Below, one piece after another: positions 11,254 through 21,743 of a stretch of 64,000 nucleotides of DNA. Source of the DNA: Pinus tabuliformis (Eukaryota > Streptophyta > Pinopsida > Pinales > Pinaceae); contig CM062811.1 of assembly GCA_031772625.1 (NCBI GenBank), forward strand, positions 644,690,820 to 644,754,819, read 5' to 3'. The notes under the pieces were generated by a model, which did no database searches, was not told the DNA's origin, and saw only the letters and a program-made list of their open reading frames with translations. The first letter of the stretch is position 1. Each line of letters begins with the position of its first letter. Made by a program: the position numbers and the translations under genes.

Positions 11254-11994
11254 TTATATTAGATATCATTTTAGGGATTCAACTGCATTAAGTAAGTCAT
11301 TCACGTATGACCATTTCCATGAGAGGTAGCCGTAACTGACTAATTTCTCATGATTTTTTGAATAGTTCACTTAGCACTCATTGCATCGGGTGATGCTCAC
11401 AGGGGTGAAGAAGTGGGATTGAAACTAGTGAAATGAATCACATAGCATCAATCATCACTTCCGGGGCTTGCACCCGGTAACCAGGACTTCCCAGGAGGTC
11501 ACCCATCCTAGAACTCCTCTGGCTCAAGTGCGCTTAACTGTGGAGTTTTCCCCACAGTCAAGCCCACTTAGCTTGCTACCCCATTTGCAAAACCTTAGCA
11601 AGTATTGTGCCTCATGAACCATTCAATTAGAGATCCCATGACTCTTTCTTAATTTAAGTGTGGGGGTTTACGCAGTGCATTATATTAGATATCATTTTTT
11701 GGATTCAACTGCATTAAGTAAGTCATTCACGTATGACCATTTCCATGAGAGGTAGTCGTAACTGACTAATTTCTCATGATTTTTTGAATAGTTCACTTAG
11801 CACTCATTGCATCGGGTGATGCTCACAGGGGTGAAGAAGTGGGATTGAAACTAGTGAAATGAATCACATAGCATCAATCATCACTTCCGGGGCTCGCACC
11901 CAGTAACCAGGACTTCCCAGGAGGTCACCCATCCCAGAACTCCTCTAGCTCAAGCGCGCTTAACTGTGGAGTTTTCCCCACAATCAAGCCCACT
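11254..11994 (-). mobile_element. Two 315-bp direct repeats carrying 5S rRNA sequence (Cassandra-like TRIM)
   Basis: Repeats 11254-11568 and 11680-11994 are equal in length and separated by 111 bp. On the minus strand each contains the internal promoter half of plant 5S rRNA: AGTTAAGCG (box A) and GATGGGTGACCTCCTGGGAA (box C). Known Cassandra elements are short TRIMs whose LTRs hold 5S sequence, and total size (741 bp) and repeat length fit. However, I find no clear PBS, TG/CA ends are imperfect, and no TSD is evident. A local duplication of one 5S-derived repeat remains possible. It lies inside the E2 3' region. Confidence 0.65.
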
Positions 11995-12605
11995 AGTTGA
12001 AGGTGGGTTCATTTTTTGACAAGCTTGAAACATGGGGGAACTATGCTTGGTGGGTTCATTTTTGACAAGCTTGAACCATGGGGGAACTATGCTTGGAGTC
12101 AGTTTTTTAATGTTTTTGATGTTACCAAGACTAAACAAATTTATATGTGTGTGCAGATATTGGACCAGTGTGACTAGTGGCACACCCACGGGCGATAGAT
12201 GATGCTCCAGTAGGAGAGGCTATAGGGAGGGTTGTCCTTTAGGATCTGGACATATCAGACACCCTGGCAGTGTTGCAGGATCAGATTGAGGGCCTCACTC
12301 TCTACATTCAAGATGTCAGGACCGATGAGTTAACTTTGAGGTTACAATGCCCTACTGTTGGCGTATCGAGTTGTTGGACTAGGCTCCTACTCATGATAGC
12401 ACAAGCGGTGACATGTTATCACCAGCATCACTAGTCTAGGATGTTTTTCTGCATTCATTTTGAGTTTCTTGGTCAGATGACCAATTTTGTCTTGGACACA
12501 AAACATTTTGTGAAAACTATAAACAGCTATCTAATTTTGATTTTGGAGTTTTATTTTGGCTAAGTGATGAAATCTTGATGCAAATGTTGATGTGAAATGC
12601 TTTCT
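11995..12605. other. E2 3' region: 47-bp tandem pair and coding-like plus-strand stretch
   Basis: About 12002-12095 holds two tandem copies of a roughly 47-bp unit (GGTGGGTTCATTTTT..., ...GGGGGAACTATGCTT). From about 12235 to 12360 the plus strand reads without a stop, giving LAVLQDQIEGLTLYIQDVR, opposite in sense to E2. It is not a family I recognise and may be a captured fragment. Confidence 0.4.
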
Positions 12606-13040
12606 TTACAAATGCCGCAAATGTCTATTTAACACATAGTTTGCTAATGAATAAGTCAATGTGTTTAAGTTTCTAGAAATGAATTGATATTGAATGGAAT
12701 CAAAATGTCTTTCAAAAATCCTAATTCTTAGGAACATGCGATAAATAGCTGGGTTCCGAATGGAATAAATGCCAGTAAGATGTAGAATGACGAGCTGTGA
12801 ATCTAGCTTGACAATGAGTCGACATATGCCATGTGAAACGACATCAAAGAGAAGTTCAATCAACGTGTTATACTTAGTGATGTTGTTCGTCGATCGACCA
12901 ATACATATCCCCTTGAAACTCACTAACTCACCGCTTGGAGTGAAAATGACCCAGGCCACAGAAGATAGGTTCTGTGTACTATGACTAGCTCTGTCGGTGT
13001 ACCCAACTAATGGTTCCAAAAAGTCTGACATCTGCAACAA
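12606..13040 (-). pseudogene. E2 additional RNase H domain, downstream of integrase
   Basis: A 144-aa frame with the layout of the extra (archaeal-type) RNase H seen in plant Tat-like elements. A first strand holds an Asp (VGYTDRASH), followed by FTPSGELVSFKG, then IVKLDSQLVILHLTG with the DSQLV motif, and a C-terminal helix SLANYVLNRHL. The expected Glu of the A-E-Y-x-A-L-I helix is Lys (TKYNTLI), and the last acidic residue near LTYSLAN is Tyr, so it should be inactive. In the published Tat arrangement this domain sits before integrase. Here it lies after it. Confidence 0.75.
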
Positions 13041-13139
13041 ACGCGAAGTGGATTACCTAACCAAAATGACAACTCTAAAAGAAAAGACTCAAAAATGTAA
13101 TAAAATCATATGTACAATGAGTTTACTACGCTTAATCAA

Positions 13140-14290
13140 GCATAGTAACGCTTAAGATACAACACATTTCGGAGCTACGATAGTGGAATCCCATCATAAT
13201 CGACCAGCTTGCAGGCTCCTTTCGTCAATACTCGTTTGACAATGTAGGTGCCCATCTATAATGGTTCAAATTTACCTGCTCCTAATTTGTCAGAGTCCTA
13301 ATTGTAAAGCAAGACCAGATCACCTTCTGAGAAGACACAAGGCTTGACATTTTTGTCATATTGCACCTTAACACGTTTCTTATGTGCTTCGTTAGCCAAT
13401 GCAGCATCACGACAGGTTTCATCCAGCTGGATTAGTTCCAAGAAACGAGCGTCTTCTTCAAAAGTTTTGGGAAGCAGATCAATTGCAAGCTTGAGGGATG
13501 TGATTTCACACTGAATTGGTAAGACTGCTTCCAGACCATACACCAACTGAAAGGGCGTAAATCCGGTCGCATTTCTCACTGAAGTCCTATATTCCCACAG
13601 AGTTGAGTACATGATTAAATGCCAATTTTGTTTGTGGACTCCAATCATTCTTTGTAGCATGCGCTTAAGGACTTTGTTGATTGCCTCAACTTGTCCGTTA
13701 GCCTGAGGATAATATGGAGTAGAACTATCATGGGACAGTCCTAATTTGGCAGTCAATTTGATCATCATGTGATTGCAAAAATTCAACCCATGATCTGTGA
13801 CTATAGCCTGTGGTACACCAAATCTAGAAACTACATGATTGAAAAAGAAAAGAGTAGCGGTTTCACTACTATTTTTTAATGTAGGCATCGCCTCGGCCCA
13901 TTTTGTAAAATAGTCGACAACGACTATAATATACCCATGCCCCCCAGCCAAGGTGGGGTTACATGTCATGAAATCAATGCCCCATTTAGCGAATGGCCCA
14001 ACAACAACTATTGGATGCAATAGTGCAGGTGGTAATCTGGTTTTGTGATCAAAAATATGACAAGCATGGCAACTTCTGACTGCAATTATGCAATCTTTGA
14101 ATATGGTGGGATAGAAGTAACTAGCTCGTAAGATCTTTTGTGTAGTAGCGTAACCAGATAGATGCCCGCCACAAACACCTGAATGACAATCATTCAAAAC
14201 TTTTTCATCCTCCTCATGGGTGAGGCACCTTCGTAAAATAGTATCGATACCACAATGGTAAAGTGTATCGCCAACGATCAGATAGTCTTT
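13140..14290 (-). pseudogene. E2 integrase
   Basis: An HHCC zinc finger appears (CHSGVCGGHLSGYATT, then SCHACHIF). It is followed by the DDE core: GIDFMTC (D), IVTDHGLNF (D) and STPYYPQANGQVEAINKVL (E). The main open part is 13298-14197. After a stop at 13298 the same frame continues with GAGKFEPL, IVKRVLTKGACKLVDYDG and LKRYY, the usual C-terminal module of non-chromodomain gypsy integrases. No chromodomain follows. Catalytic residues look intact, so the loss is through stops. Confidence 0.9.
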
Positions 14291-14308
14291 GGCTTGGTAT
14301 CGAGTACG

Positions 14309-14899
14309 TCACTGTTTAGAGCGAGAGGTGTTAGGCTTAAAAGTTTGGGTCTGGAGATAGACCAGTATATCTCCGTACCACGGATCACTTGACGATATCA
14401 GAAACAGAGTCTCATCCACGATTGATGCTTGGGATGTTAAATTGTTGGATGACGAGGAAAGGTCACAAAGTAACTCTGCAAAGACAAGAGATTTCTTTGA
14501 TTTAGATTTGGTGAATTCCAGATAAAACTCCTGCAAAATGGCTATCCATTTGGAATATTTTCCCCCCAGTAATTGACGTGATAGAATGTAGGTCTTAGGG
14601 TTGTAATCTGACACAATGGTACTTTTGCGAAAGAGAACATAGTGTCGAAATCTTTGTACTGCTTGAACGGTTGCTAAAGCCAACTTTTCAACATAAGAGT
14701 ACTTGCTTTTTGCATCATTAATATTGTGACTTAAATAATATATAGGATGTTCTACTCCATTATCTTCTAGCACTAAAACCATGGTGATGGTTGTATCTGC
14801 AGTAGCGAGATATAGGTTGAAGTCTTTTTGATAGTCAAGAGCGTACATTAATGATGCTTTTATCAGGGAATCTTTTAAAGCATCAAAGGTAGCTTGCAC
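14309..14899 (-). pseudogene. E2 RNase H (gypsy type)
   Basis: A 196-aa frame begins with the RT-RNase H connection (FDALKDSLIKASLM). RNase H motifs follow: LYLATADTTITMVL (the D-A-S position reads T-A-D), the YVEKLALATVQAVQRFRHY helix, and VSDYNPKTYIL. The C-terminal part (SKWIAILQEFYLEF) leads towards the spacer before integrase. Confidence 0.82.
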
Positions 14900-14923
14900 A
14901 ACCTGATCCCAGTGGAAGGGTAC

Positions 14924-15710
14924 TCATTTTTTCAAAAGACGTGTATAACCTTTAGCGAGTTCAGCATAATGTGGAATGAACTTCCTCATAAAGTTAGCTT
15001 TCCCTTGGAGTCTCTGAATCTGAAGAAAATTTGAAGGTGGAGGCATGTCAAGGATTGCCTGAACCTTAAATGGGTCGAGTCGAATTCCGTCCTTAGAAAT
15101 TACAAAACCAGGCAATCAACCAGAACCAACACAAAACACACACTTGTGTGGATTGAGTCGTATCTTGTAGTGTCGGCAACATAGAAATATGGCACTCAAA
15201 TGTTGCAGATGATTAGTCCATTTTCACGAATGAGCTATCATATCGTCGAGATATGGTTGAATGATGTGTTTGATGTCATGGAAGGCATAATTCATTGCCC
15301 TCTAGAAAGTTGCCCCTACGTTCTTCAAACTGAATGGTAATTTACGATATGCGAACGTGCCCCATGGACATATAAATGCAGTTTTTGACTAGTCCTATGG
15401 GTGGATATTGATTTGATTGTATCCGAAAAATCCATCCATGAATGAGAAGATTTCACATCTGGCACATTCATCAATAATCTGGTCGATAAAGGGGGTAGGA
15501 TAGTTGTCCTTTGGATATAATTGATTTACATCCCTATAATCGACGCACACTCTAATCGTTCCTTGTTTTTTCACCACAGGAACAATATTCGATACCCAAT
15601 CAATGAGTGGAACAGGGTAAATGAAGCCAACACACAAAAGTTTTTCAACTTCTGCTTTAATGGCAACAACTTTCTTCGAATGGACAGGTCGAAGCCGTTG
15701 TCATACTAGT
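14924..15710 (-). pseudogene. E2 reverse transcriptase
   Basis: Motifs in order on the minus strand are GFIYPVPLIDWVSNIVPVVK, IRVCVDYRDVN, FSFMDGFFGYNQI (first catalytic Asp), and the active-site box YLDDM near 15245. The thumb region PPPSNFLQIQRLQGKANFMR follows at 15115-14924. Stops fall between the open pieces (for example just after NIHP at 15395). Confidence 0.88.
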
Positions 15711-16450
15711 TTGACATCTGGATACATCTTGATTTCATGTTCAACAATTCTCGAGTCGATGCCTTGCATTTCTTCATATGACCATGCAAAGACATCTCTG
15801 AATTCACAAAAGAGAGCGTAGTAAATCTCTAGTTCTGATGGAGAACAAGAGTTGCCAACGTGAATTTTCTCTACAACATTAGGTTTGGTTGAAATATTAA
15901 TGGTGATACTTTCTTCAATGTTGGATAGATTTCGCTTGGAATCTACTGTATTTACAGTATTTAATAAAAAAATGAAAACTGAAGGATGATTGAGGTTGTT
16001 TGAATAATCTTCAGTGTCATCTCGAAGGTGGGAACGATGGTGGTAATCTTCCCACATCGTCTCCCCTATCATCATTGATTGGATGATTCCTTCGTCTATA
16101 GAATGTATATGAGACCAAGGATTAGAAGAGGTACCATATTCTAAAGACCTATCTACCCAAACACTCGTCGAGTGCTGATTTGGGTTTGCCACCCAAGCCC
16201 AGAAAATTGATTGCTACAATGATTCGATGGGGCTTGGGGGCAATGCCTCGCGATGATCCTCACTATCAAAATTGTCAGAATTCTTCTTAAACTCAGGTGA
16301 TTTAGAAGAGATCATTTGATAGGTTTCCACTGTGGCGACTTCCGCGAAACCAGATGGAGGCAGGAGGGAAAAAGTTCCCATTAAGGAAGGATCTTTTAGG
16401 AGACCTACTCTGACATTTTGAAGTGATTGTGAACTTCCATGGATCAATGG
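15701..16450 (-). pseudogene. E2 protease-RT linker
   Basis: Two open stretches (16447-16214 and 16192-15701) link protease to RT. The second ends with the typical pre-RT segment LEIYYALFCEFRDVFAWSYE and EMQGIDSRIVEHEI. The remainder is Ser/Asn/Asp-rich without motifs. Confidence 0.7.
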
Positions 16451-17028
16451 AATGCTTCCAGTAGCTTGTGAACTGTTAGGAAAAAGGCTAGTTGGTCAAT
16501 GATTGTTATTCCAACTTGGAAGGGAAATGCAATCTTTCTAAAATATGTAGACACAATAGCAGCCATAGCATAAATCGAGGGTCTTCCTAGTAAGATATTG
16601 TAATCAAGGCTTCCATCAATGACCTCGAATTCAATTTCTACTGTCTTGGCCCCCAGTTCAACTTGCAAGCTACTTAAAATCCCATACGGAGTGTACGTTC
16701 TTCCATCGAACACTTTTAATGTTGTTGATGATCACGACAAGGGTGGTGAACCAAGAGTTTTCTAGCAACTCATTGACATAATACAGGTAGATGCCCCTCC
16801 ATCAATGATAGTTCGATGAACAATTTTATTGAGGGATTTTACCTGTATAAGGAAAGCGAGTTGAGATGGTAACTGAGGTGTATATCCTTCATGATTAAAG
16901 GCCACAAGATTGGAATCTGTTGGATCAATCCCACCTATTGCTGATAACAAAGCTTGCTTTTGGGAGGGACAGTTTTGCAATACCTCAACTGTTGACATAG
17001 TGGATGGCGATTGAGCCAAATCATCCAC
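16451..17028 (-). pseudogene. E2 aspartic protease
   Basis: TIIDGGASTCIMS (16762-16830) holds the catalytic Asp, with D-G-G-A for the usual D-S/E-G-A. After a stop, DYNILLGRPSIYAMAAI (16540-16600) is the conserved C-terminal flap and GRPW-like motif. The two halves are separated by stops near 16740. Confidence 0.82.
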
Positions 17029-17849
17029 TATATTATAATTCTGAGCAGCTCGAGCACGAGATTAAATGTCGATTTATGTACGACTCCCTTTGGCGGCTTT
17101 ATAGTTAATTCAAGAATAATGGGTGGAACAACTTCTGGCGAAGTTGTTGTCGAACCACTAGGTTGATTTGTAGCTTGGTTTTTTGATGACGATGGATTCC
17201 CATAATCTTTATTCCTTGTCGATATCAAAGCATAATTTTTCTTATTTGAGATGGATAGCATAAGCACTTGGGATGTGGAAGCATAATCGATAGCAACCAA
17301 ATTAGTTTATGGGTTTGGAAATGGATCAGTCAACACCGCTGAGGTATTCAAAGCCTTCAAAAGTTTCGAGATCTCAGATCGGTGTGGAAAATCTCTCGTA
17401 TAATGTTCCTCATTATATATCAAACATGGAAAACAAGGAGGTTTCTTTGGCCTATTAGGGTTCTCAAATGATTTTTCAGGAGTTGAATTCTCCTGTTTCT
17501 TCTTATTATTTTTCCCTTTCTTCTTGCCCCCTAGTTTCTTTGGATTCTTTCCCTTGTCAGATGACATGACATTAATGTCTGAGGCAAGAGGTTTATCGCT
17601 TGCTTTTTGACTAGAAACAGAAAGAGCTATACCAGATGGACCTCTTGTAGTTTGCATGGTTGAGGCACCGATTACACCATCACTAACGTGAGAGTCCCTA
17701 TTCGATTTAGGAGGAGGAGGAACGGAAAATTCTGGTCTAGGAGCGTCAGGAATTTTGTTGTAGAGTATGCCATACTGAGTATAGATCAAATTTAAATATT
17801 GGGCACAAGCAATGACTTTCTCTTCAGTGAAAATTCCTCCTTTCGCCAC
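17029..17849 (-). pseudogene. E2 gag, C-terminal part
   Basis: A Lys/Pro/Ser-rich frame contains a decayed zinc knuckle CLIYNEEHYTRDF, where two of the three Cys of C-x2-C-x4-H-x4-C are Tyr and Phe. A basic run (KKLGGKKKGKNNKKK) precedes it. The canonical capsid domain is not visible and the frame begins only about 2 nt from the PBS, so the 5' part of gag is deleted. The second piece (17300-17028) is a linker to protease. Confidence 0.7.
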
Positions 17850-17850
17850 G

Positions 17851-17868
17851 TCCCCAGTGGAGTCACCA
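17851..17868 (-). other. E2 primer-binding site (tRNA-Arg type)
   Basis: The minus strand reads TGGTGACTCCACTGGGGA three bases after the LTR end. This is close to the TGGCGACTCTGCTGGGGA form reported for Tat/Ogre-like elements. Confidence 0.75.
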
Positions 17869-17871
17869 ATT

Positions 17872-18912
17872 TGTTTCTGGGAAAACTAGTGCCTTGTTGA
17901 ACGAATAGCCCTCTAGGTTTGGAAGCTACCCTAGAAACAACAGTTTAAAGCAATTCAACGATTTCTTCTATGTGTAATAGATAAGAGAAAGATAATGGAA
18001 CCAACCTAGAACTTCCACTTAATCCCTTTCTTGATCTCTCCTCCCCCTTGACAAAGCTTGAAACTCCTCCCCGTACTTAACCTGCTTGGAGAGTACCTGC
18101 ATAAACACAGTAACAAAGAACCGTCAAAGCATCCTGATCTTTTACAACATAAACATTACAGAATCAGATATATAATGAACAAATGGTAGCATTCACAAAT
18201 GACAATATTCACAATTGCACAATCATATGGAAGAAAACTTGAAGAACTTTATTAATAGAAGGGAGAATTACAACCCAGTTGTCTGATCTAGCATCATCCT
18301 CCTAGCATCAATCCCTCTTCACCTCATGAAATAACAAGATCACACCAACAATACAATGTTCCTTCCTCAATTACAAACTATTAGCACTTCCTTGCAATTC
18401 ACAATATTCCAGCCTCTAGATCTCTTAGATGAGGGATCCATTTATAGATGAGTGCAAGGATGTGAGTCATCTCTGGGGTTTTGATTAGTTTCATTCCACT
18501 TGTTACAATTGGTTCCACTTGGAGATTTCTAGGATCTCTTACTCATCCTTGAGCGAATTCAGAGAGGCAAGTGGCATAAGAGAAGTTTCTAGAAGATTCC
18601 ATGAGCAACCACCTAGCAAACAATCGCAGAAATTTTTCCATCCTCGCCCATCGCGCCCTATAGAAGGCCCAAATAGTATGCATCACACCCTGGCAGTGTA
18701 ACACTTAGTATGCATCGCACTTGGTCAGTGGAGCAGTCAATATGGTTCAGTTTAGGCCATTTCTAGATGGTTTCTCAGGTGGAACTTTTGGGGAATGATA
18801 TAATCAGATGACTATGTTCTTTTAGGGTATGAAACAACTCTTTTAGGGATTGAAGAGCCCTATTTTATCGACATATAAGTTTGGGGTTGATGTGCCAAAC
18901 ATGTCTATAAAA
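17872..18912 (-). repeat. E2 5' LTR
   Basis: This repeats 8423-9434 and begins TGTTTCTGGG on the plus strand. Its last bases read TATAAAA where the partner has TATAACA. It abuts the A1 sequence at 18913. Confidence 0.92.
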
Positions 18913-19396
18913 ATCAACACCCACAATCTCATTGCAAATGATCCCAAGCTTGCACCTAGGTACCTTGCTACATAAGAACAAGCAGTCACACACTTTGAAG
19001 ACATGTTTAGATTGCTAGGAGATGACAACATGCAAGCTTTCCAAAGGAGATGGAACACCTTGCCTTACAACCTAAAAATCAGAGAATACCATTCTCTTGA
19101 TAGAATGAGAGAGGCACTAAATAGAACCCCCATGTATAAGAAGACTCTACAAAGACTCAAAGTCTATTAGATTGGCTTGAGGCTTAGTCCACCATTGCTT
19201 TTAGGAATGTTGGAAGGAAGGAAAGAAGAAGAAGAAAGAAAGAAGTGGGAAGAGATAGAGAGGAAGGAAATATTTTATTCACAGGAAGAGGAGACTACAA
19301 CAGAAGCATGGGATGTCAGGGAAGCCACTAGAGCAATGAAGGACATGGACATAGATTAAGTTTCTCAAAGGATGAGCAACACTTTCAGTAGGGGGG
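18913..19396 (+). pseudogene. A-family ORF, C-terminal part (A1 copy) and PPT
   Basis: The reading resumes after E2 with text equivalent to NLIANDPKLPPRYLDAQEQA in A2, including an HFEDMFRLLGDD-like helix, REYHS.DRMREALNRTPMYK, and the ending DVREATRAMKDMDID. The last coding bases run into TCAGTAGGGGGG (19385-19396), the polypurine tract before the LTR start TGATGATGAGG. Stops occur, for example in the segment around 18974. Function unknown. Confidence 0.65.
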
Positions 19397-21498
19397 TGAT
19401 GATGAGGCTCATCATTAGGTAAATATATGTACCTTAATACACCTCCAATCTTACTAAAGTCAACTCTTCCCATAATTCCTTACATGTTTTAATTATATTT
19501 TGGTTAATGAGATGAGTAAAAGTAAGATGCTATGTCTAGTGGTCTAATGTGCATTAATTGCAGGTTTTTGGGAGAAAATTATGGAAATTATCGCTAACTA
19601 AGGTGTAGGAACTAGAATGAGACAAGAAGGAGAGATTATAGGAGATGGATCTTCCTCATTAAGTCCTCACTCATTCGAATATCCTCCAATCAAATCACAC
19701 TAGCTCGGAGTTGCAGGCAGCTGAGTCATGAAGATCATTGACAGTGGAGTCAGTGATAGTTCAGGAACCAGTTCATATTGAGATTGGGAGCCGAGCCTCC
19801 CTAGATTTAAGGAAGTTGTTTCAAACTTTAGTTGTATAAATAAGGAGGCCTAGAGCCTCATTAGGATTTATTTTTTTTTATGCAAGATAACTAAGCGCTT
19901 TCGAGTTGAAGGTTTGTGGCAAAACATTGTTATGTATTTTTTTGATATGTTAATGAAAATGAGCATTTCCTTGATCCAACACTGAGTTGAATCAGAGGGA
20001 TGAAGCTCTTAGGTTAGGGCCCAACCCTAGAAGTAGAGGTTCCTCTTACTGTACTTGTATGCTTAGGTTATTTCATAGATTACTTGTTGAATTAATTTTG
20101 GCATTTTTTCATTGCAAGTATTAGTGAATTTGATTAGTTTGCTTCCATTTGTGCATAGCTTTAGCAGTAGCTTTAGAGAGATAAAGGAATTTCCAAAAAG
20201 ACTGATAATAGGGGGTTCTTACCTCACTCCTCCCTTCAGGGACCATGGTTTGAAGGAAAAACTCCCATTCAGCCCCAAAAAGACAAAATTATGATTTATT
20301 ATGAAGCTTACGATTTTCTGCTAAATAGGGCAGAATCTTCAGTTCTCAAGGATAGTTTGCAGTTGTCATTTATGTTATCTCCATCTTTGTATTATAGTTC
20401 ATGATGTTTCACAATAGGCTGCAAAGTATTTCCATGCATGAACTAGACGAATGGATGATGCAATTCTGTTTTCTTATGTTGTTGGAGATATTTCTTGTTT
20501 TGATATGAGTTATGGGTAAATTCCAGTGATGTGTGTATTTCAAGATTTTCAAGAGTGCAGGAAGATCTCATGTCAGCAGCCCCATCCTAACCTCATCCAT
20601 CCATAATTTCCAAAAGCCACTAAGTCCATAAACCAAGTTATCATTTCATAAGACCAACTTGCCATGCTTGTTGAGCAAATCCAACCATCCTAGAAACTTT
20701 GGTTTGAGTTTTGAGGAAGTCCTAGCGACTTCCTTTCCTTATTCCTTCCATCACTCACCTTCCCTAAGCCCTATACCACTGCATAAATCACTCCTTATGC
20801 TTTTAGCTTGATCCTGTAGGAATATAGGGGATCATGTAGGTGCATTAGGACATCTTGTAGACATCCTGTAGGATGACCTGTCGTGGCTTGTTTTGATGCC
20901 AATTTGTGAAAAATGCATCAAGAAAGATAGGATAAGACCCATGCTTGCCTCTCAAGCCTTCTGACACTTCACAACCACCTCTCTCCACACTTAACCCACC
21001 TGCCATACAATCAAGAAGAATTAACATTCACATTTTCAGAAAAAGGACAAAAAGAAAAGGTTGTTGTGTTCATTCATATGCACATCAGTAAAGTGTTTTG
21101 ATTAGATCAGATTACATGCTTAGGATAGTTAGAGTTCGACATGTGTTAGTTTATAATTCTTCTGAAGCAATATCTCTTAACATATAACTAGATGAGTGGT
21201 GTGTTTTAAGAATTTCTTTCAATCTTTCATTACTGTAGTAGATAATATTTCAATTCTCTCAATTAGGGAAAAATTCCCCTTTTTCAATTGATAATCAAAC
21301 TTCTTCTAAATAAATAGAAAGTTGGTTTGAGAACCCTAGTGGTCTATTTCCAACTCAACAGTGACAAAGAGTGGATCCATTGCATCTATTTTTGTATACA
21401 ACACTGTCACCTCCAAGTTTGCATGAACCCTGGGTTGATAAGTAAAGTTGGTAGCCCCATGAGTTGCAGCATTCTTGCTGCAATACTCGAGCTCATCA
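19397..21498 (+). repeat. Full A/B-family LTR, shared between A1 and B1
   Basis: A 2102-bp LTR that starts TGATGATGAGGCTCATCA and ends GAGCTCATCA. It matches 56133-58233 (2101 bp), and its 3' three-quarters match 51105-52602. It has an A-type interior plus PPT on its left and a PBS plus B-type gag on its right. It therefore acts as 3' LTR of A1 and 5' LTR of B1, as expected after recombination between elements. A TATA-like GTTGTATAAATAAGG lies at about 19831. Confidence 0.9.
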
Positions 21499-21500
21499 CT

Positions 21501-21520
21501 TTTTGGGACCGTTTCCGGGG
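21501..21520 (+). other. B1 primer-binding site (tRNA-Asp type)
   Basis: TTTTGGGACCGTTTCCGGGG follows the LTR end by two bases, a slightly decayed form of the Athila-type PBS TGGCGCCGTTGCCGGGG. Confidence 0.75.
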
Positions 21521-21743
21521 AGGTGCTTGAGTAGATTTGATTTCTGCTTTCTTTCTTCTATTTCATATCTCTTTCATTCTGCTATTAGCTTCATTTTTGC
21601 AAAATTAGTTGTAAGTTATTTTTCTTTCCTTTCCATTCTGCAAGTGAGTTCATTCAACAGTTAGCTTCAATTCAGTTTGTCATTTCAATTCTACAATTAG
21701 TATTAAAGCTTGAAAAAAAAAAAAAACAAAAACACTTCTTTCA

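Larger units (their letters stand above)
8423..18912 (-). mobile_element. E2: complete Ty3/gypsy element (Tat-like) with extra RNase H, decayed
   Basis: LTRs are 8423-9434 and 17872-18912. Minus-strand order is 5' LTR, PBS, gag, protease, reverse transcriptase, RNase H, integrase, second RNase H, long 3' region, PPT, 3' LTR. Flanking five-base sequences CTCAA (8418-8422) and ATCAA (18913-18917) form a TSD with one mismatch. The host sequence on either side is the A1 ORF: the right flank continues into text equivalent to 55651 onward. The PBS matches the tRNA-Arg type known in Tat/Ogre-like elements. All coding parts carry stops. Confidence 0.92.
6340..21498 (+). mobile_element. A1: non-autonomous Athila-like LTR element, 5'-truncated, with E2 nested inside
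   Basis: Parts in order: the last 49 bp of an LTR, a degraded PBS, an antisense integrase fragment (6411-6762), the A-family ORF (to 8422), the inserted element E2 (8423-18912), the end of the A ORF (18913-19360), PPT, and a full LTR (19397-21498). The same order without E2 recurs in A2 (51105-58233), so the arrangement was fixed before amplification. It lacks protease and polymerase. LTR and PBS match the B family (gag at 21744 and 45930), which presumably supplied enzymes. The left LTR is truncated to its tail, so no TSD can be checked. Confidence 0.8.

Noticed and set aside
21711..21731. A-run near 21715 as a poly(A) tail of a retroposed sequence
   Set aside because: It lies between the PBS and the gag start of B1, where such runs are common, and no retroposed gene precedes it.
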